DNA from: Paenibacillus andongensis
GTDB taxonomy: Bacteria > Bacillota > Bacilli > Paenibacillales > NBRC-103111
Assembly (NCBI RefSeq): GCF_025369935.1
Contig: NZ_CP104467.1
Span: forward strand, 5,959,001-6,023,000
Length of the DNA: 64,000 nucleotides
Direction of reading: 5' to 3'
In this document: piece by piece, positions 44,236 to 53,351 of the stretch
Position numbering within the stretch: the stretch's first letter is position 1
How the letters are laid out: each line of letters opens with the position of its first letter
The notes under the pieces: generated by a model
What the model was told of the DNA's origin: nothing
Seen by the model: the letters and a program-made list of their open reading frames with translations, nothing else
Database searches by the model: none
Position numbers and translations under genes: made by a program

Positions 44236-44952
44236 TTATCTTGATTGGAATAGCTGTAAAGCAGCGGCTACATCAGCAACCCTCTCTCCTAATCGAGCGG
44301 CCATCAGAAGCTCTCTTGGATCCGGAGATAGCGAACTGTCTGGCCCCGCTAAAGTGGATGCCCCATAAGGCGAGCAGCCAATCGCATCAGCGGTTAAATA
44401 TTCGGGATTCTCCGAATATGGCAGTCCAACGAATATCATGCCAAAATGAAATAAGGGAACCATAGCGGTTAAAATAGCAGCTTCATGTCCCGTATGAATG
44501 GAAGCTGTACTATTAAAAATACCTGTCGGTTTTCCTTCCAAAGCACCTTCAATACAAAGCTCTCCAGCCATTTCAAGAAATAACTTAACTTGGGCAGGCA
44601 TCGTGCCATAATACGTAGGAAATCCCCATAGAATGCCATCCGCCCAACGCAAATCATCGTTCGTCGCAATAGGAATAGCCTGCTGTAAGGCTTGCGTAGC
44701 TTCATATTTACTGTAACGATCTGTTAAGCGAAATTGCTTAGAAAGCGTCGCTGCGCTTGCCAACTGCTCATTTCCCGCTCTGGATCTTTCTTCATCTTGC
44801 TGAATAACACGATTTTGAACAGCAATCATTTCCGGAATACGAACGACCCTGACCTGATGTGCTCCAGATTGGCTAGCTCCATCTGCAACAGCCTGCGCCA
44901 TTTGAAATACGTGACCGAATGCGCTGTAATAGATGACCAACAGGTTAGCCAT
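44236..44952 (-). CDS. flavodoxin-fold NAD(P)H oxidoreductase (WrbA-like)
   Basis: About 238 residues from ATG 44952. The FMN phosphate loop is degenerate at the start (VIYYSAFGHVFQMAQAV) but fits WrbA; FPTYYGTMPAQVKLFLEMAG and the FVGLPYSENPEY region match the family. Could be a quinone reductase or pass electrons to the Rieske oxygenase, which has no reductase gene nearby (inference). Starts eight bases after the upstream amidohydrolase stop. Confidence 0.85.
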   Translation of the reverse strand: MANLLVIYYSAFGHVFQMAQAVADGASQSGAHQVRVVRIPEMIAVQNRVIQQDEERSRAGNEQLASAATLSKQFRLTDRYSKYEATQALQQAIPIATNDDLRWADGILWGFPTYYGTMPAQVKLFLEMAGELCIEGALEGKPTGIFNSTASIHTGHEAAILTAMVPLFHFGMIFVGLPYSENPEYLTADAIGCSPYGASTLAGPDSSLSPDPRELLMAARLGERVADVAAALQLFQSR

Positions 44953-44960
44953 TAAGAACC

Positions 44961-46340
44961 TCACCCTTTCACGAATTGAGGTTTATGGAAGGATACACTC
45001 TCGCTTGCCTCTTGCCAATAATGAGCTAAGGTCTTATCCTGCCACTCCGCTTTATTTGCAGCCATCCGCACAAAGCTTCCTTGACTATATACCCAGCGGC
45101 GTTCAGGCAGCATGGTAAAGAGCTCTTCCGGCGTACTTCCGTCTATGATAATAAAATTCGCATGATGACCAGCCTTTACCTCATAGGAAGTTAGACCCAG
45201 CACCTTGGCGGGCACATCTGTGATCATGCGCAGCAGTGTGCGAAGATCATACGGTCCTCCCATATGAGCGGCATAGGAGCCAATAAGAGCAATTTGCAAT
45301 AAATCGCCTCTGCCAAAAGGGTGAAAAGGATCGTGAATATTATCTGAAGCCACGGCAATAGGAATGCCTGCTTCCCAAATCTCCTTCAAACGAGTTACGC
45401 CACGTCTAACGGGGAAACTGTCGTGCCTTCCTTGCAAATACAAATTGACTGCAGGTAAGGAGACTGCTTTAAGCCTCGCGTCAGCCATACGTTCTATGAT
45501 GCCGTGAGCATCCTGATCCGTCATCGAAGCTAACGCACATAGATGATCGACGGTAACTCTTCCTGAATAACCCTCTGATTTCGTTCGCAAAGCGATATGT
45601 TCGATGGTACGCATAGCTGGATTATCTGTTTCATCACAATGCAGGTCAATCGGCACATCATATTTCTCTGCTAATTTGAATATATAATCGATATCTTCCT
45701 TAGGGGTTAATGACAAATGCGGCGCTCCACCAATCCCATCGACGCCCATCCGTAGTGCTTCCTCTACAGCATCAACATCTAGTGACATGAAATTGTAGGG
45801 ACACATCGGAAACAACTGCAAGCCGATATAAGGTGCTAAGGCTTCTTTGGCTTCCAAAGCAGCCTCAATCGTACGTAACGCTACCTCACGTGAGGCTCTC
45901 AAATTAAAATCAAGGTGTGTACGAATGTGCGTTGTACCAAATGACAAAGCTTGCAAAGCAGAACGCATTATTCTTGATTTAATCTCATATTTGGTAAAAG
46001 ACGATGATGCACTTGAATAATTGCGCACGGCTTCTTCTAACGTACCACTCCGATTCTCAACGGAAGTTAGCGAGAAAGATTTGTCTAAATGCATATGAGC
46101 ATCTACGAAGCCCGGCAATACGATTTTCCCTTCGAGGTCAATTAGCGAAACGCCCGATTCACCAGTACTAAGCTGCGGTTTCCATTGTTCCAATGAAATA
46201 GCACCAGAAAGGGCAGCATTAGCTTCTTGCTTCTGAATCTGAGTCCAAATGCCTTCACGAACTGAGAGACGAAACAAATGCCCCTCATCCTCCATTGGCA
46301 ATCGAACGTTCACTAAATCCATATTCATCATAGAAGCCAA
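44961..46340 (-). CDS. CodA-like amidohydrolase, second copy
   Basis: About 459 residues from TTG 46340 (AGGGGG eight bases upstream). Metal motifs DAHMHLDKSF, DLHCDETDNP (intact HCDE, unlike the 38894 paralogue), TVDHLCALAS and AVASDNIHDPFHPFG. Cytosine/isocytosine-type deaminase family, possibly N-acyl hydrolysing. Lies between the binding-protein and flavodoxin genes. Confidence 0.88.
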   Translation of the reverse strand: MASMMNMDLVNVRLPMEDEGHLFRLSVREGIWTQIQKQEANAALSGAISLEQWKPQLSTGESGVSLIDLEGKIVLPGFVDAHMHLDKSFSLTSVENRSGTLEEAVRNYSSASSSFTKYEIKSRIMRSALQALSFGTTHIRTHLDFNLRASREVALRTIEAALEAKEALAPYIGLQLFPMCPYNFMSLDVDAVEEALRMGVDGIGGAPHLSLTPKEDIDYIFKLAEKYDVPIDLHCDETDNPAMRTIEHIALRTKSEGYSGRVTVDHLCALASMTDQDAHGIIERMADARLKAVSLPAVNLYLQGRHDSFPVRRGVTRLKEIWEAGIPIAVASDNIHDPFHPFGRGDLLQIALIGSYAAHMGGPYDLRTLLRMITDVPAKVLGLTSYEVKAGHHANFIIIDGSTPEELFTMLPERRWVYSQGSFVRMAANKAEWQDKTLAHYWQEASESVSFHKPQFVKG

Positions 46341-46377
46341 TGCCGTCACCCCCTGATTATTTCCTAATCTTTATCCC

Positions 46378-47478
46378 TTACTTCTTAGGTAAAAATTGCG
46401 TTGTGAACACTTTGTCGATGTTCTCTGCTGTTTTTAGAACACCTACATCAACAAGCTGCTTCTGAACTTCTGTCCAGCGCTCTTTGGTCATTATTCCTGT
46501 ACCTTTGGTTGCTGCATCTCCGCCGAATACAAAGTCCATCTCTTTAGCTGCACTAAATTTCATCATATCTAAGCCCATATCTGGATTCTTCACTTGAATG
46601 GATGGATTGATCTCCTCGGAATGATCCTTGTAATAATCCCAGCCTTTTACCGTAGCTTCGACGAAAGCTTTCACTTGGTCCGGATGTTCAGCAATCATTT
46701 TCTCCGTAGTGAAGTACACGCCAGCGTAAATGTTATAACCCGAATCAGCAACCAAGAGCGTGCCGTGCTCTACCTTTTGCTGTGCGAGCGTGAACGGTTC
46801 AGAAGTTACATACCCTTGCGTAAGTGCCTTAGGATCGCTGACAAAGTTAACTAGTTGACCTGTGTATTTCATTTCTTGGGCACTGTCTAATTTGTATTTC
46901 TTCTTAATAAATTGCCAGAAGCTGGCGGTTGAAGCCACATATACCTTATGTCCGTTTAAATCACCAAAATCTTTAATCGCCGTATCTTCTTTATGATAAA
47001 AAACTGCTTGTGGACTCTTTTGCATGGAGGTTGCAATCGCTACAATCGGAATACCCTCTTGTCTGGCTACCAGGATATCATCGCCATTGGCCATACCGAA
47101 TTGCGCTTTGCCTGAAGCGACAATTTGCGTAGAGGAAACCTGCGGACCACCTGGCATAAGCGTCATATCAAATCCAGCGTCTTTATAGAATCCTTTGGCG
47201 GAAGCCGCAAAGTTCCCACCATGTTCGGGTTCAGCGAACCAGTTTAAAACAACAGTTGCAGGTATGACTGCCTTGGTAGCTGCAGTTGCAGCCGGTGAAG
47301 CTGCTGGAGCAGTGGAAGCCGTCGCTTGCGCCGATGGTGCTGTAGTAGGCGCTGACGTTGAAACCGAGGAGCCCGCATTACCGCATGCGGCAAGCATACT
47401 TGAGATCATAACTAAGCTAATGGACAAAACAACTGGGCGTTTCGCTGCAAGCGGATTAGTAAGATTAAATGGTTTCAT
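46378..47478 (-). CDS. ABC transporter substrate-binding lipoprotein (NMT1/THI5-SsuA-like)
   Basis: About 366 residues from ATG 47478 (GGAGGGG nine bases upstream). Lipobox MLAAC, a Ser/Thr/Ala linker, then VVLNWFAEPEHGGNFAASAKG and FDMTLMPGGPQVSSTQIVASG, the NMT1-like core seen in ThiY and SsuA. ThiY-type proteins bind pyrimidines such as formyl-aminopyrimidine, which would suit the deaminases here. First gene of the second transcription unit of the island. Confidence 0.9.
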   Translation of the reverse strand: MKPFNLTNPLAAKRPVVLSISLVMISSMLAACGNAGSSVSTSAPTTAPSAQATASTAPAASPAATAATKAVIPATVVLNWFAEPEHGGNFAASAKGFYKDAGFDMTLMPGGPQVSSTQIVASGKAQFGMANGDDILVARQEGIPIVAIATSMQKSPQAVFYHKEDTAIKDFGDLNGHKVYVASTASFWQFIKKKYKLDSAQEMKYTGQLVNFVSDPKALTQGYVTSEPFTLAQQKVEHGTLLVADSGYNIYAGVYFTTEKMIAEHPDQVKAFVEATVKGWDYYKDHSEEINPSIQVKNPDMGLDMMKFSAAKEMDFVFGGDAATKGTGIMTKERWTEVQKQLVDVGVLKTAENIDKVFTTQFLPKK

Positions 47479-47537
47479 ATTAAACTTCCCCTCCATGTTT
47501 GGTTTTCTCTACAAAAGAACTTATCAATCTTTAGTCA

Positions 47538-47567
47538 AATATAGAGTTGATGGCCTGTTCAAGTCAA
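47538..47567 (-). promoter_or_regulatory. candidate promoter of the importer/deaminase unit
   Basis: Minus strand TTGACT (47562-47567), 18-bp spacer, TATATT (47538-47543), about 60 bp before the binding-protein start. Confidence 0.55.
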
Positions 47568-47679
47568 CGAATAGACTAACGTTTTGTATTTATACACAAT
47601 AAAAGTACGCCTTTTTATTACTTTTCCAAGAGTTATTTTTAATAAATGCACTAATATCACACAAAACACGAACATTGTC

Positions 47680-48675
47680 TCAAATCGTACCAACCACCAC
47701 GCCTAATTCTTTCAACCAACGACGATACGCAATGGAGAAACGATCTACCTTATGGTTGAGTTCGACCTGTAGATCCAGTGGCAGCAGTTCCGGCTTCTGA
47801 GTCTCGATTACCCTTGCATCTTGTTCAAACACGATATCCTGGAAGCGAATAAAATTAGCGTCATCTACATCATAGGCATAATTCCGCGATACTATCATGA
47901 ACACGACACATTCTTCTGCGGCTACAGGTAACACCGTCAACATAATCCACAAGGTTTGGCCATTGCTCGGATCTGCCTTGGACAATCGAGCGGATAAAGG
48001 CCGATAAACTTCTTTCATATAGACGTAAGTCGTCCCTTCACTCTTATCCGAGCCAGAATGGGCAACCGGTTGAAAGATCGGGATATTTTCGATATAAATG
48101 CGTTCCTTTTCTTTAATAACCTGAAAGTCAGGCAGCTCCGCATAGTCGGGGTGTCCGAGCAGATTCTGATGAACGAACATCAAATGTGCAAAGTCTGTAA
48201 AATTCTCAATCACCCTAGTCCCAGCTGCCTCAACTTTATATGGGCCGCATGGTAATGGACGAAACTCCGGATTTGCAAACTCTTCGAAATGAGGCAAAGG
48301 TGCCATGGGTTCACCCATACATACCCAGATGAAGCCGTACTTCTCTTCACAGGCATAAGTTTGCGCTTTAGCTCTGAGAGGAATCTTTTCTCCCTTAGGC
48401 TGCGCCGGAATACAGACACACTGCCCAGATGAATCATACTGCCAGCCATGATATGGACAGACTAGAACATCGTCTTGTACCCACCCTTTGGAAAGCATAG
48501 CTCCGCGGTGAACGCATAGATCTTGCAGCGCATGAACCCCTTTGCTAGAGCGGTAAATGGCAACTCTTTCACCCAAAATGACGACACCTACAGGTTGGTC
48601 TTTCAGTTCAGACGCGAGGTACACAGCGTGCCAATCATTTTCAAGTACAGGATCATGTAGACGTTGTAAAGCCAT
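47680..48675 (-). CDS. Rieske non-heme iron oxygenase, alpha subunit
   Basis: About 331 residues; ATG 48675 has GGAGG nine bases upstream. N-terminal Rieske 2Fe-2S domain (about 10-110): CVHRGAML and CPYHGWQYD. C-terminal catalytic domain with the mononuclear iron site NFTDFAHLMFVH. Closest in style to VanA/phthalate-type demethylases or hydroxylases rather than two-subunit dioxygenases. No ferredoxin reductase is adjacent. Likely hydroxylates or N/O-demethylates the imported heterocycle (inference). Confidence 0.88.
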   Translation of the reverse strand: MALQRLHDPVLENDWHAVYLASELKDQPVGVVILGERVAIYRSSKGVHALQDLCVHRGAMLSKGWVQDDVLVCPYHGWQYDSSGQCVCIPAQPKGEKIPLRAKAQTYACEEKYGFIWVCMGEPMAPLPHFEEFANPEFRPLPCGPYKVEAAGTRVIENFTDFAHLMFVHQNLLGHPDYAELPDFQVIKEKERIYIENIPIFQPVAHSGSDKSEGTTYVYMKEVYRPLSARLSKADPSNGQTLWIMLTVLPVAAEECVVFMIVSRNYAYDVDDANFIRFQDIVFEQDARVIETQKPELLPLDLQVELNHKVDRFSIAYRRWLKELGVVVGTI

Positions 48676-48730
48676 TGAAATCATCCTCCTTAACGTTTAT
48701 GAAAATTGGTTAGCGCAAGCTTAAGATGAA

Positions 48731-50116
48731 TTACTCTATATTTGAAAAAATAGGATATTGCCCAGCCAGCTTATTGCGCAGAGCATCAACCCTTGCCTGG
48801 GCCCTTTGCAGAATTTCTTGCTCATCGATCCATGTGCTTATTCCCTTCTCAACAACAATCTGTCCGCCAACAATAACGAGATCGACATCATTGCCGTTCG
48901 CGTTATAAACCAGCGCTGAAGAAGCGCGATGCACGGGACTAATGTGGGCCTTCATCATATCTACGGTCACTAAATCTGCCTTCTTGCCAGGTTCAAGACT
49001 GCCCAAATCAGCACTCCTTCCAACAGCCTTTGCACCATTCACAGTAGCCATACGCAGCACATCCATCGGCGGCAATAAGGTAGCATCCAGCTCATTCACC
49101 TTATGCAAGCATGCTGTGAACTTCAGCACTTCTAAGTTATCTTGGCAATTATTGCTGCCAGGACCATCCGTACCTAGGGCGACATTAATGCCCATACGCA
49201 GCATTTCAGGTACTCTGGCAACACCAGAAGCTAAATACATATTGGATACTGGACAATGGATGACGGAAGCTTGCTTTGCATGAATCATTTCTAATTCTCC
49301 ATCATCAAGCCACACACCGTGAACAACCTGCGTTTGCTCGCCCAGCAGTCCTACTTCATTCAGCAATTCCAAATTGCGCAGCCCATAGCGAGCCATCGTC
49401 GTGTCGATCTGTTCGCTCGTTTCAGCGACATGTACGTGAGAAATCAGCTTGCGATCCCGGCTAAAGACGGCCGCCCGCTCTAGATACCCTCGAGAACATC
49501 CATATAAATTAAGCGGCCCTAGTGCAATTCGAATCCGGCCGAAAGCAGCGCCATCCCAATCGTCGAGCAATCGATCTGTACTGTCGAATATCTGTTCCTC
49601 TGTCTCCCTTAATCGGACTTCTCCGGACAAATCCGACCCACCCCTGGCCAAATGTCCGCGGATCCCTGAGTCCACCATCGCTTGCAGAACACTTGCATCA
49701 TTCTCTGAATACGTGTGGATATAATGATGATCCATCATATAGGTCGCGCCCGATTTTAAATTTTCGATACACCCAATTAAAGCAGCTAAATAAAAATCTT
49801 CAGGCTCCATTGCGAGGCTCATCGGCCAAATAATTTCTTTCAGCCATTGTGCCAGCGGCGAGTGATCCGATACCCCTCTCATGAACGTTTGAAATAAATG
49901 GGTGTGACCATTGATGATCCCAGGAATGACGACTTTTCCCGCAGCATTGTACGTATACGAAGATCGAGAGATTAAATGGTCCAAGCTCCCGTCGGATCTC
50001 CATTCCCCCACTTCATGGATCACATCATGCTCCATATACACATAGCCAGGTTTGAAAATCTCATTGGTGGCATTCATGGTCAACACCGTACCGTTGTAAA
50101 TTAACTTGTTTGACAT
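48731..50116 (-). CDS. amidohydrolase (SAH/8-oxoguanine/triazine deaminase-like)
   Basis: 461 residues. Metal and catalytic motifs in order: NGHTHLFQTFMRG, SHVHVAETSEQ, VVHGVWLDDGE, VIHCPVSNMYLASG and GTDGPGSNNCQDNL. This matches the MtaD/TrzN/AtzB/8-oxoguanine-deaminase subgroup, which removes amino or chloro groups from purines or triazines. First gene of the island; AGGGGTGG lies before the ATG and it is read divergently from the Lrp-type regulator. Confidence 0.9.
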   Translation of the reverse strand: MSNKLIYNGTVLTMNATNEIFKPGYVYMEHDVIHEVGEWRSDGSLDHLISRSSYTYNAAGKVVIPGIINGHTHLFQTFMRGVSDHSPLAQWLKEIIWPMSLAMEPEDFYLAALIGCIENLKSGATYMMDHHYIHTYSENDASVLQAMVDSGIRGHLARGGSDLSGEVRLRETEEQIFDSTDRLLDDWDGAAFGRIRIALGPLNLYGCSRGYLERAAVFSRDRKLISHVHVAETSEQIDTTMARYGLRNLELLNEVGLLGEQTQVVHGVWLDDGELEMIHAKQASVIHCPVSNMYLASGVARVPEMLRMGINVALGTDGPGSNNCQDNLEVLKFTACLHKVNELDATLLPPMDVLRMATVNGAKAVGRSADLGSLEPGKKADLVTVDMMKAHISPVHRASSALVYNANGNDVDLVIVGGQIVVEKGISTWIDEQEILQRAQARVDALRNKLAGQYPIFSNIE

Positions 50117-50148
50117 GTTACCACCCCTCTTTTATGTTATATAATCTA

Positions 50149-50310
50149 ACATTAATTTATTATTTTTAATTTTGTGTAATGTTAATTAACATCATTATAT
50201 GGATGAACCTTTTTACCGTCAACTCCATTTGTAAATGTAATCACTGTATATAGTTACACTTTTAACATAACATTAGTTATTTCGATTAACATAGTTTGAT
50301 TTTTTGCGTA
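50149..50310. promoter_or_regulatory. AT-rich divergent regulatory region with repeated TAACAT half-sites
   Basis: Between the amidohydrolase (minus) and Lrp-type (plus) genes. Contains the perfect palindrome ATGTTAATTAACAT (50179-50192) and further TAACAT or TAACATTA copies near 50154, 50265 and 50288. Repeated, AT-rich sites fit Lrp/AsnC wrapping and autoregulation. Confidence 0.5.
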
Positions 50311-50383
50311 AAATTTGTTATTTTCATGAGAATACTAAGATAATATTAACAACTGTATATATTTCGCAAAAGGAGTCATGCCT

Positions 50384-50845
50384 GTGTTAGAACTTCCTCA
50401 CCTCGATCAGGTGGATCAAGAAATCATCAAGTTACTTCATGAGAACGGGCGGATATCCTATGCAAAAATCGGGGAAATGCTTAATCTCTCACGTGTTGCG
50501 ATTCAAAAACGAGTCGAAAATCTCATCGAGAAAGAGGTCATCGAGAACTTTACCATTCGGTTGAACGCGACAAAATTAGGTAAAGTCGTTAGCGCTTTTT
50601 TCGAAGTCGAAGTTGAGCCGCGTTTCGCTGAGGAAGTAGGCAATCTGCTCTCCGCTGACGTCAACGTTATCAGTATTTATCAAATGACAGGGAGCAGCTC
50701 TCTGCATATGCATGCCTTGCTCAAAGACGATGCCGCGCTCGAAGACTTCCTCTACCAAAATATCTACAAATTGAAAGGCGTCGTACGCGTTAACACACAA
50801 GTCGTCATTAAACGATTTAAACAAGGGACAGGATTGGAACTGTGA
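50384..50845 (+). CDS. Lrp/AsnC-family transcriptional regulator
   Basis: About 153 residues. GTG 50384 sits eight bases after AAGGAG; the ATG at 50378 is only two bases from it. N-terminal HTH (LDQVDQEIIKLLHENGRISY, then AKIGEMLNLSRVAIQKRVENL) and C-terminal RAM ligand domain (VVSAFFEVEVEPRFAEEVG onward). Probably senses an amino acid or an intermediate of the island and controls it through the shared intergenic region. Confidence 0.9.
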   Translation: MLELPHLDQVDQEIIKLLHENGRISYAKIGEMLNLSRVAIQKRVENLIEKEVIENFTIRLNATKLGKVVSAFFEVEVEPRFAEEVGNLLSADVNVISIYQMTGSSSLHMHALLKDDAALEDFLYQNIYKLKGVVRVNTQVVIKRFKQGTGLEL

Positions 50846-50849
50846 AAAG

Positions 50850-50893
50850 ACAAAAAAACTGCGCGAGCATTGGGCTCACGCAGTTTTCGTTAT
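50850..50893. terminator. bidirectional terminator between the Lrp gene and yhaM
   Basis: AAACTGCG(C/T)GAGC / GCTC(A/G)CGCAGTTT stem, with T-runs TTTTCGTTATTTT on the plus and TTTTTTTG on the minus strand. Confidence 0.9.
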
Positions 50894-50902
50894 TTTGATA
50901 AA

Positions 50903-51859
50903 TTATAAGTTCAAACGATACATCGCCTTATTTTCTAGTCCGCGGATCATCGGCGTCCATGCTTCTGTCTCCGGCGTTGTCAGCAGAGTATCCTCCACCA
51001 TTTGCAGCTTCGCATCCATCGAATCAATGTAATGTAAAGCAACAGCTTCTGGAATTTGAGGCAGTACCGGACTTCCCCATTCAGGTAAGTTGTGGTGGGA
51101 CAGCACAATATGCTGCAAACCAATGACAACATCGGATTGGAGATCAATCCCCTGATGCAAAGCAGCTTCCGTAATCCAGTTCGACGCCATCGAGATGTGT
51201 CCGAGCAGCTTTCCTTGCACACTGTAATCCGAAACGATTCCTAGCTGCGCGATCATTTCTTCGGGTTTGGCGATATCATGCAGAATGATGCCCGCTTTAA
51301 TTAAATCGGGATTGAGAAATGGCCGCTGTTTACAAATAAATTCACCAATTTCCAGCATCCGTACAATATGATAAGCAAGGCCGCCGAAATAGGCATGATG
51401 ATGAGTCTTGGCAGCAGGATAATGGTTTAGCTTCTCTTCTACTTTGGTCACACAAAACGAAACAATCGACTTGATGGTCGGATTCGCAATACTTTCTAGA
51501 ACTTGATTTATCGTATGAATAAGATCAATTGGACTAATCGGAGCTGAACGGATGAAATCCGTAATATGTACGCCATCCTCTGGCAGCGCCTTGCGCAATC
51601 TACCGATTTTCACCTGTAGTTTATCGCGATAGGTTTGGACTAAGCCTTGAACTTTGACCAACGTCATCGGGAAAAACGTTTCTTTATCGGTCGCGCTAGC
51701 ATCCCATAGTTTTGCTGAGATCTGCCCACTAGCATCGCAAAGAACAATGTCCATGAAATCTTTGGCAGGCGTGGTATTCGTTTGTTTGACTTCTAACTCT
51801 TTAATGAGGTAAAAGCCCACAAACTCTTCTGGTGCTTGCAATTGCTTAATTAACGTCAT
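50903..51859 (-). CDS. yhaM: 3'-5' exoribonuclease YhaM
   Basis: About 318 residues from ATG 51859 (GGAGG seven bases upstream). OB-fold domain (about 20-95: LYLIKELEVK-like FYLIKELEVKQT, DIVLCDASGQISAKLWD) and HD domain with HHHAYFGGLAYHIVRM and IILHDIAKPEE. YhaM is a cytosolic exonuclease that trims RNA and DNA 3' ends in Bacillota. Length and domain order match the B. subtilis enzyme (314 residues). Confidence 0.93.
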   Translation of the reverse strand: MTLIKQLQAPEEFVGFYLIKELEVKQTNTTPAKDFMDIVLCDASGQISAKLWDASATDKETFFPMTLVKVQGLVQTYRDKLQVKIGRLRKALPEDGVHITDFIRSAPISPIDLIHTINQVLESIANPTIKSIVSFCVTKVEEKLNHYPAAKTHHHAYFGGLAYHIVRMLEIGEFICKQRPFLNPDLIKAGIILHDIAKPEEMIAQLGIVSDYSVQGKLLGHISMASNWITEAALHQGIDLQSDVVIGLQHIVLSHHNLPEWGSPVLPQIPEAVALHYIDSMDAKLQMVEDTLLTTPETEAWTPMIRGLENKAMYRLNL

Positions 51860-51944
51860 TTTAGTTCCTCCATATGTCATTAGGAACATTATACTACGAA
51901 TTGGATCGAATTAATGAATAGAAAATGATAGAAAACCGAAAATG

Positions 51945-51978
51945 AGCCAACCGATTTCGAAAATGAAATCAGCTGGCC
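51945..51978 (-). terminator. candidate terminator of the FAD monooxygenase gene
   Basis: GCCAACCGATTTC/GAAATCAGCTGGC stem (two mismatches), followed on the minus strand by TCATTTTCGGTTTTC. T-run is broken, so moderate. Confidence 0.55.
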
Positions 51979-52011
51979 CTTACCTACAGCTTTAGCCGGG
52001 ACTACCACGGC

Positions 52012-53259
52012 TCATTCTTCAACGCTTTTCCCTTCCTGAAGCAAACTCATCAATGTCCGCTCTAATGCTTCAGGTTCATTAGCGTAGTTGTAGATGCCAA
52101 GAAAAGCTCGTGCCGCATCGGGATTGCTGCCGATTAATCCATTCACGACCGTTTGCTCCATGGTATCTGGTGTGTTCTTCGTCATTTGGCAGGCCATGTG
52201 ATAACGGGACATCATTTTCGACTCCATGGCGGTCTGGTACTTATCAGCCATAAGCTCCCAGTTTGTTTCCCAGTCGTCCGTATAGGATAAAATAGCAGTC
52301 AGCAAGCGCGCACCGTAGATCGCGTCATGCATACCTTGCCCAACCGCGGGATCCTTGAAAGAAACAGCATCCCCAACAAGTGCCCATCCCTTGCCCATCC
52401 CTTGAAACCAGTCGTTATCGTAGCCCAACAGCCCTTTAATCTGTTCTACTAAGGAAGATTCTCGCAAACGTTCAGGGAAAGTTGTGTCGGAGAAGCCGAC
52501 ATCGACTAGCTCGCGGAATCCAGCTTCTGGGTTACTTTTAAATTTCTCAATCCATTCCTTTTTCTCTAACGGGAACATGATCCCTACTACAAACAAATCG
52601 TCGCTCGTAGGAAAAATGATGGCCAAATTATCTTTCATTTTATAAAATTCCACACAACGCTCGCCTTCTTGGCGATAAGTAGAGAAGTACCCCACATACG
52701 ATGCAAAATCAGTAGGGACAGCCATTTTCCGCTCGCTTTTCACCAAATCACGCAGCGTAGAATGACGACCATCGGCTCCGACTACGAGCCTAGCAGTAAA
52801 TTCCTCTCTTTTACCATCGCAGCTTACCCCTACAATCCCTGACACCCTATCCTTATGCATGAGAACATCCGTGACGCGGAAGCCTTCCATGGCGGTCACC
52901 TGATTTTGAGCAGCTGCATGGTCGAACAAGATTCGGTCTAGATACTTACGTCGAATACATAAACAGTGAGTTTCACCGTTTACTTCGGGATAAATCCCAT
53001 CGATGATCACGTCATCCATTTGAACGAAAGCCCGTTTGTACATTGGCGTACCAGTTTGAAGCAGCTGCTCTAATACCCCCATCTCCCTGAGCATCGCTAC
53101 CGAATTATTGAAAAAGTTATGCGTGGACAGGATATCACTTGGAAACGAGCTGCGATCAACGAGAAGCACCTCATATCCAGCTTTCGACAGCTCGTAAGCG
53201 AGTGATGAACCGGCAACCCGCGCTCCGATGATAATAACATCGTAGTCTTTTTTTAACAT
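52012..53259 (-). CDS. FAD-dependent monooxygenase (group A, PHBH-like fold)
   Basis: 415 residues. Rossmann motif VIIIGARVAGSSLAYELSKAG (with Ala/Arg in the GxGxxG stretch: GARVAGS), DG motif RLVVGADGRHSTLRDLV and GD motif WALVGDAVSFKDPAVGQGM. Such enzymes hydroxylate aromatic or polyketide substrates or reduce isoprenoid chains; the PAVGQGM ending favours a monooxygenase. It follows the MalT-like regulator by 92 bp and is probably its target. Substrate unknown. Confidence 0.85.
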   Translation of the reverse strand: MLKKDYDVIIIGARVAGSSLAYELSKAGYEVLLVDRSSFPSDILSTHNFFNNSVAMLREMGVLEQLLQTGTPMYKRAFVQMDDVIIDGIYPEVNGETHCLCIRRKYLDRILFDHAAAQNQVTAMEGFRVTDVLMHKDRVSGIVGVSCDGKREEFTARLVVGADGRHSTLRDLVKSERKMAVPTDFASYVGYFSTYRQEGERCVEFYKMKDNLAIIFPTSDDLFVVGIMFPLEKKEWIEKFKSNPEAGFRELVDVGFSDTTFPERLRESSLVEQIKGLLGYDNDWFQGMGKGWALVGDAVSFKDPAVGQGMHDAIYGARLLTAILSYTDDWETNWELMADKYQTAMESKMMSRYHMACQMTKNTPDTMEQTVVNGLIGSNPDAARAFLGIYNYANEPEALERTLMSLLQEGKSVEE

Positions 53260-53351
53260 TTTTTCCCTCCTCAGTTTCTGACTCTATCAGCTTATCAGAA
53301 GGGAAGGACGGGGCCATCCAACGAAGGATATATACGATGGTTATATCTTTT

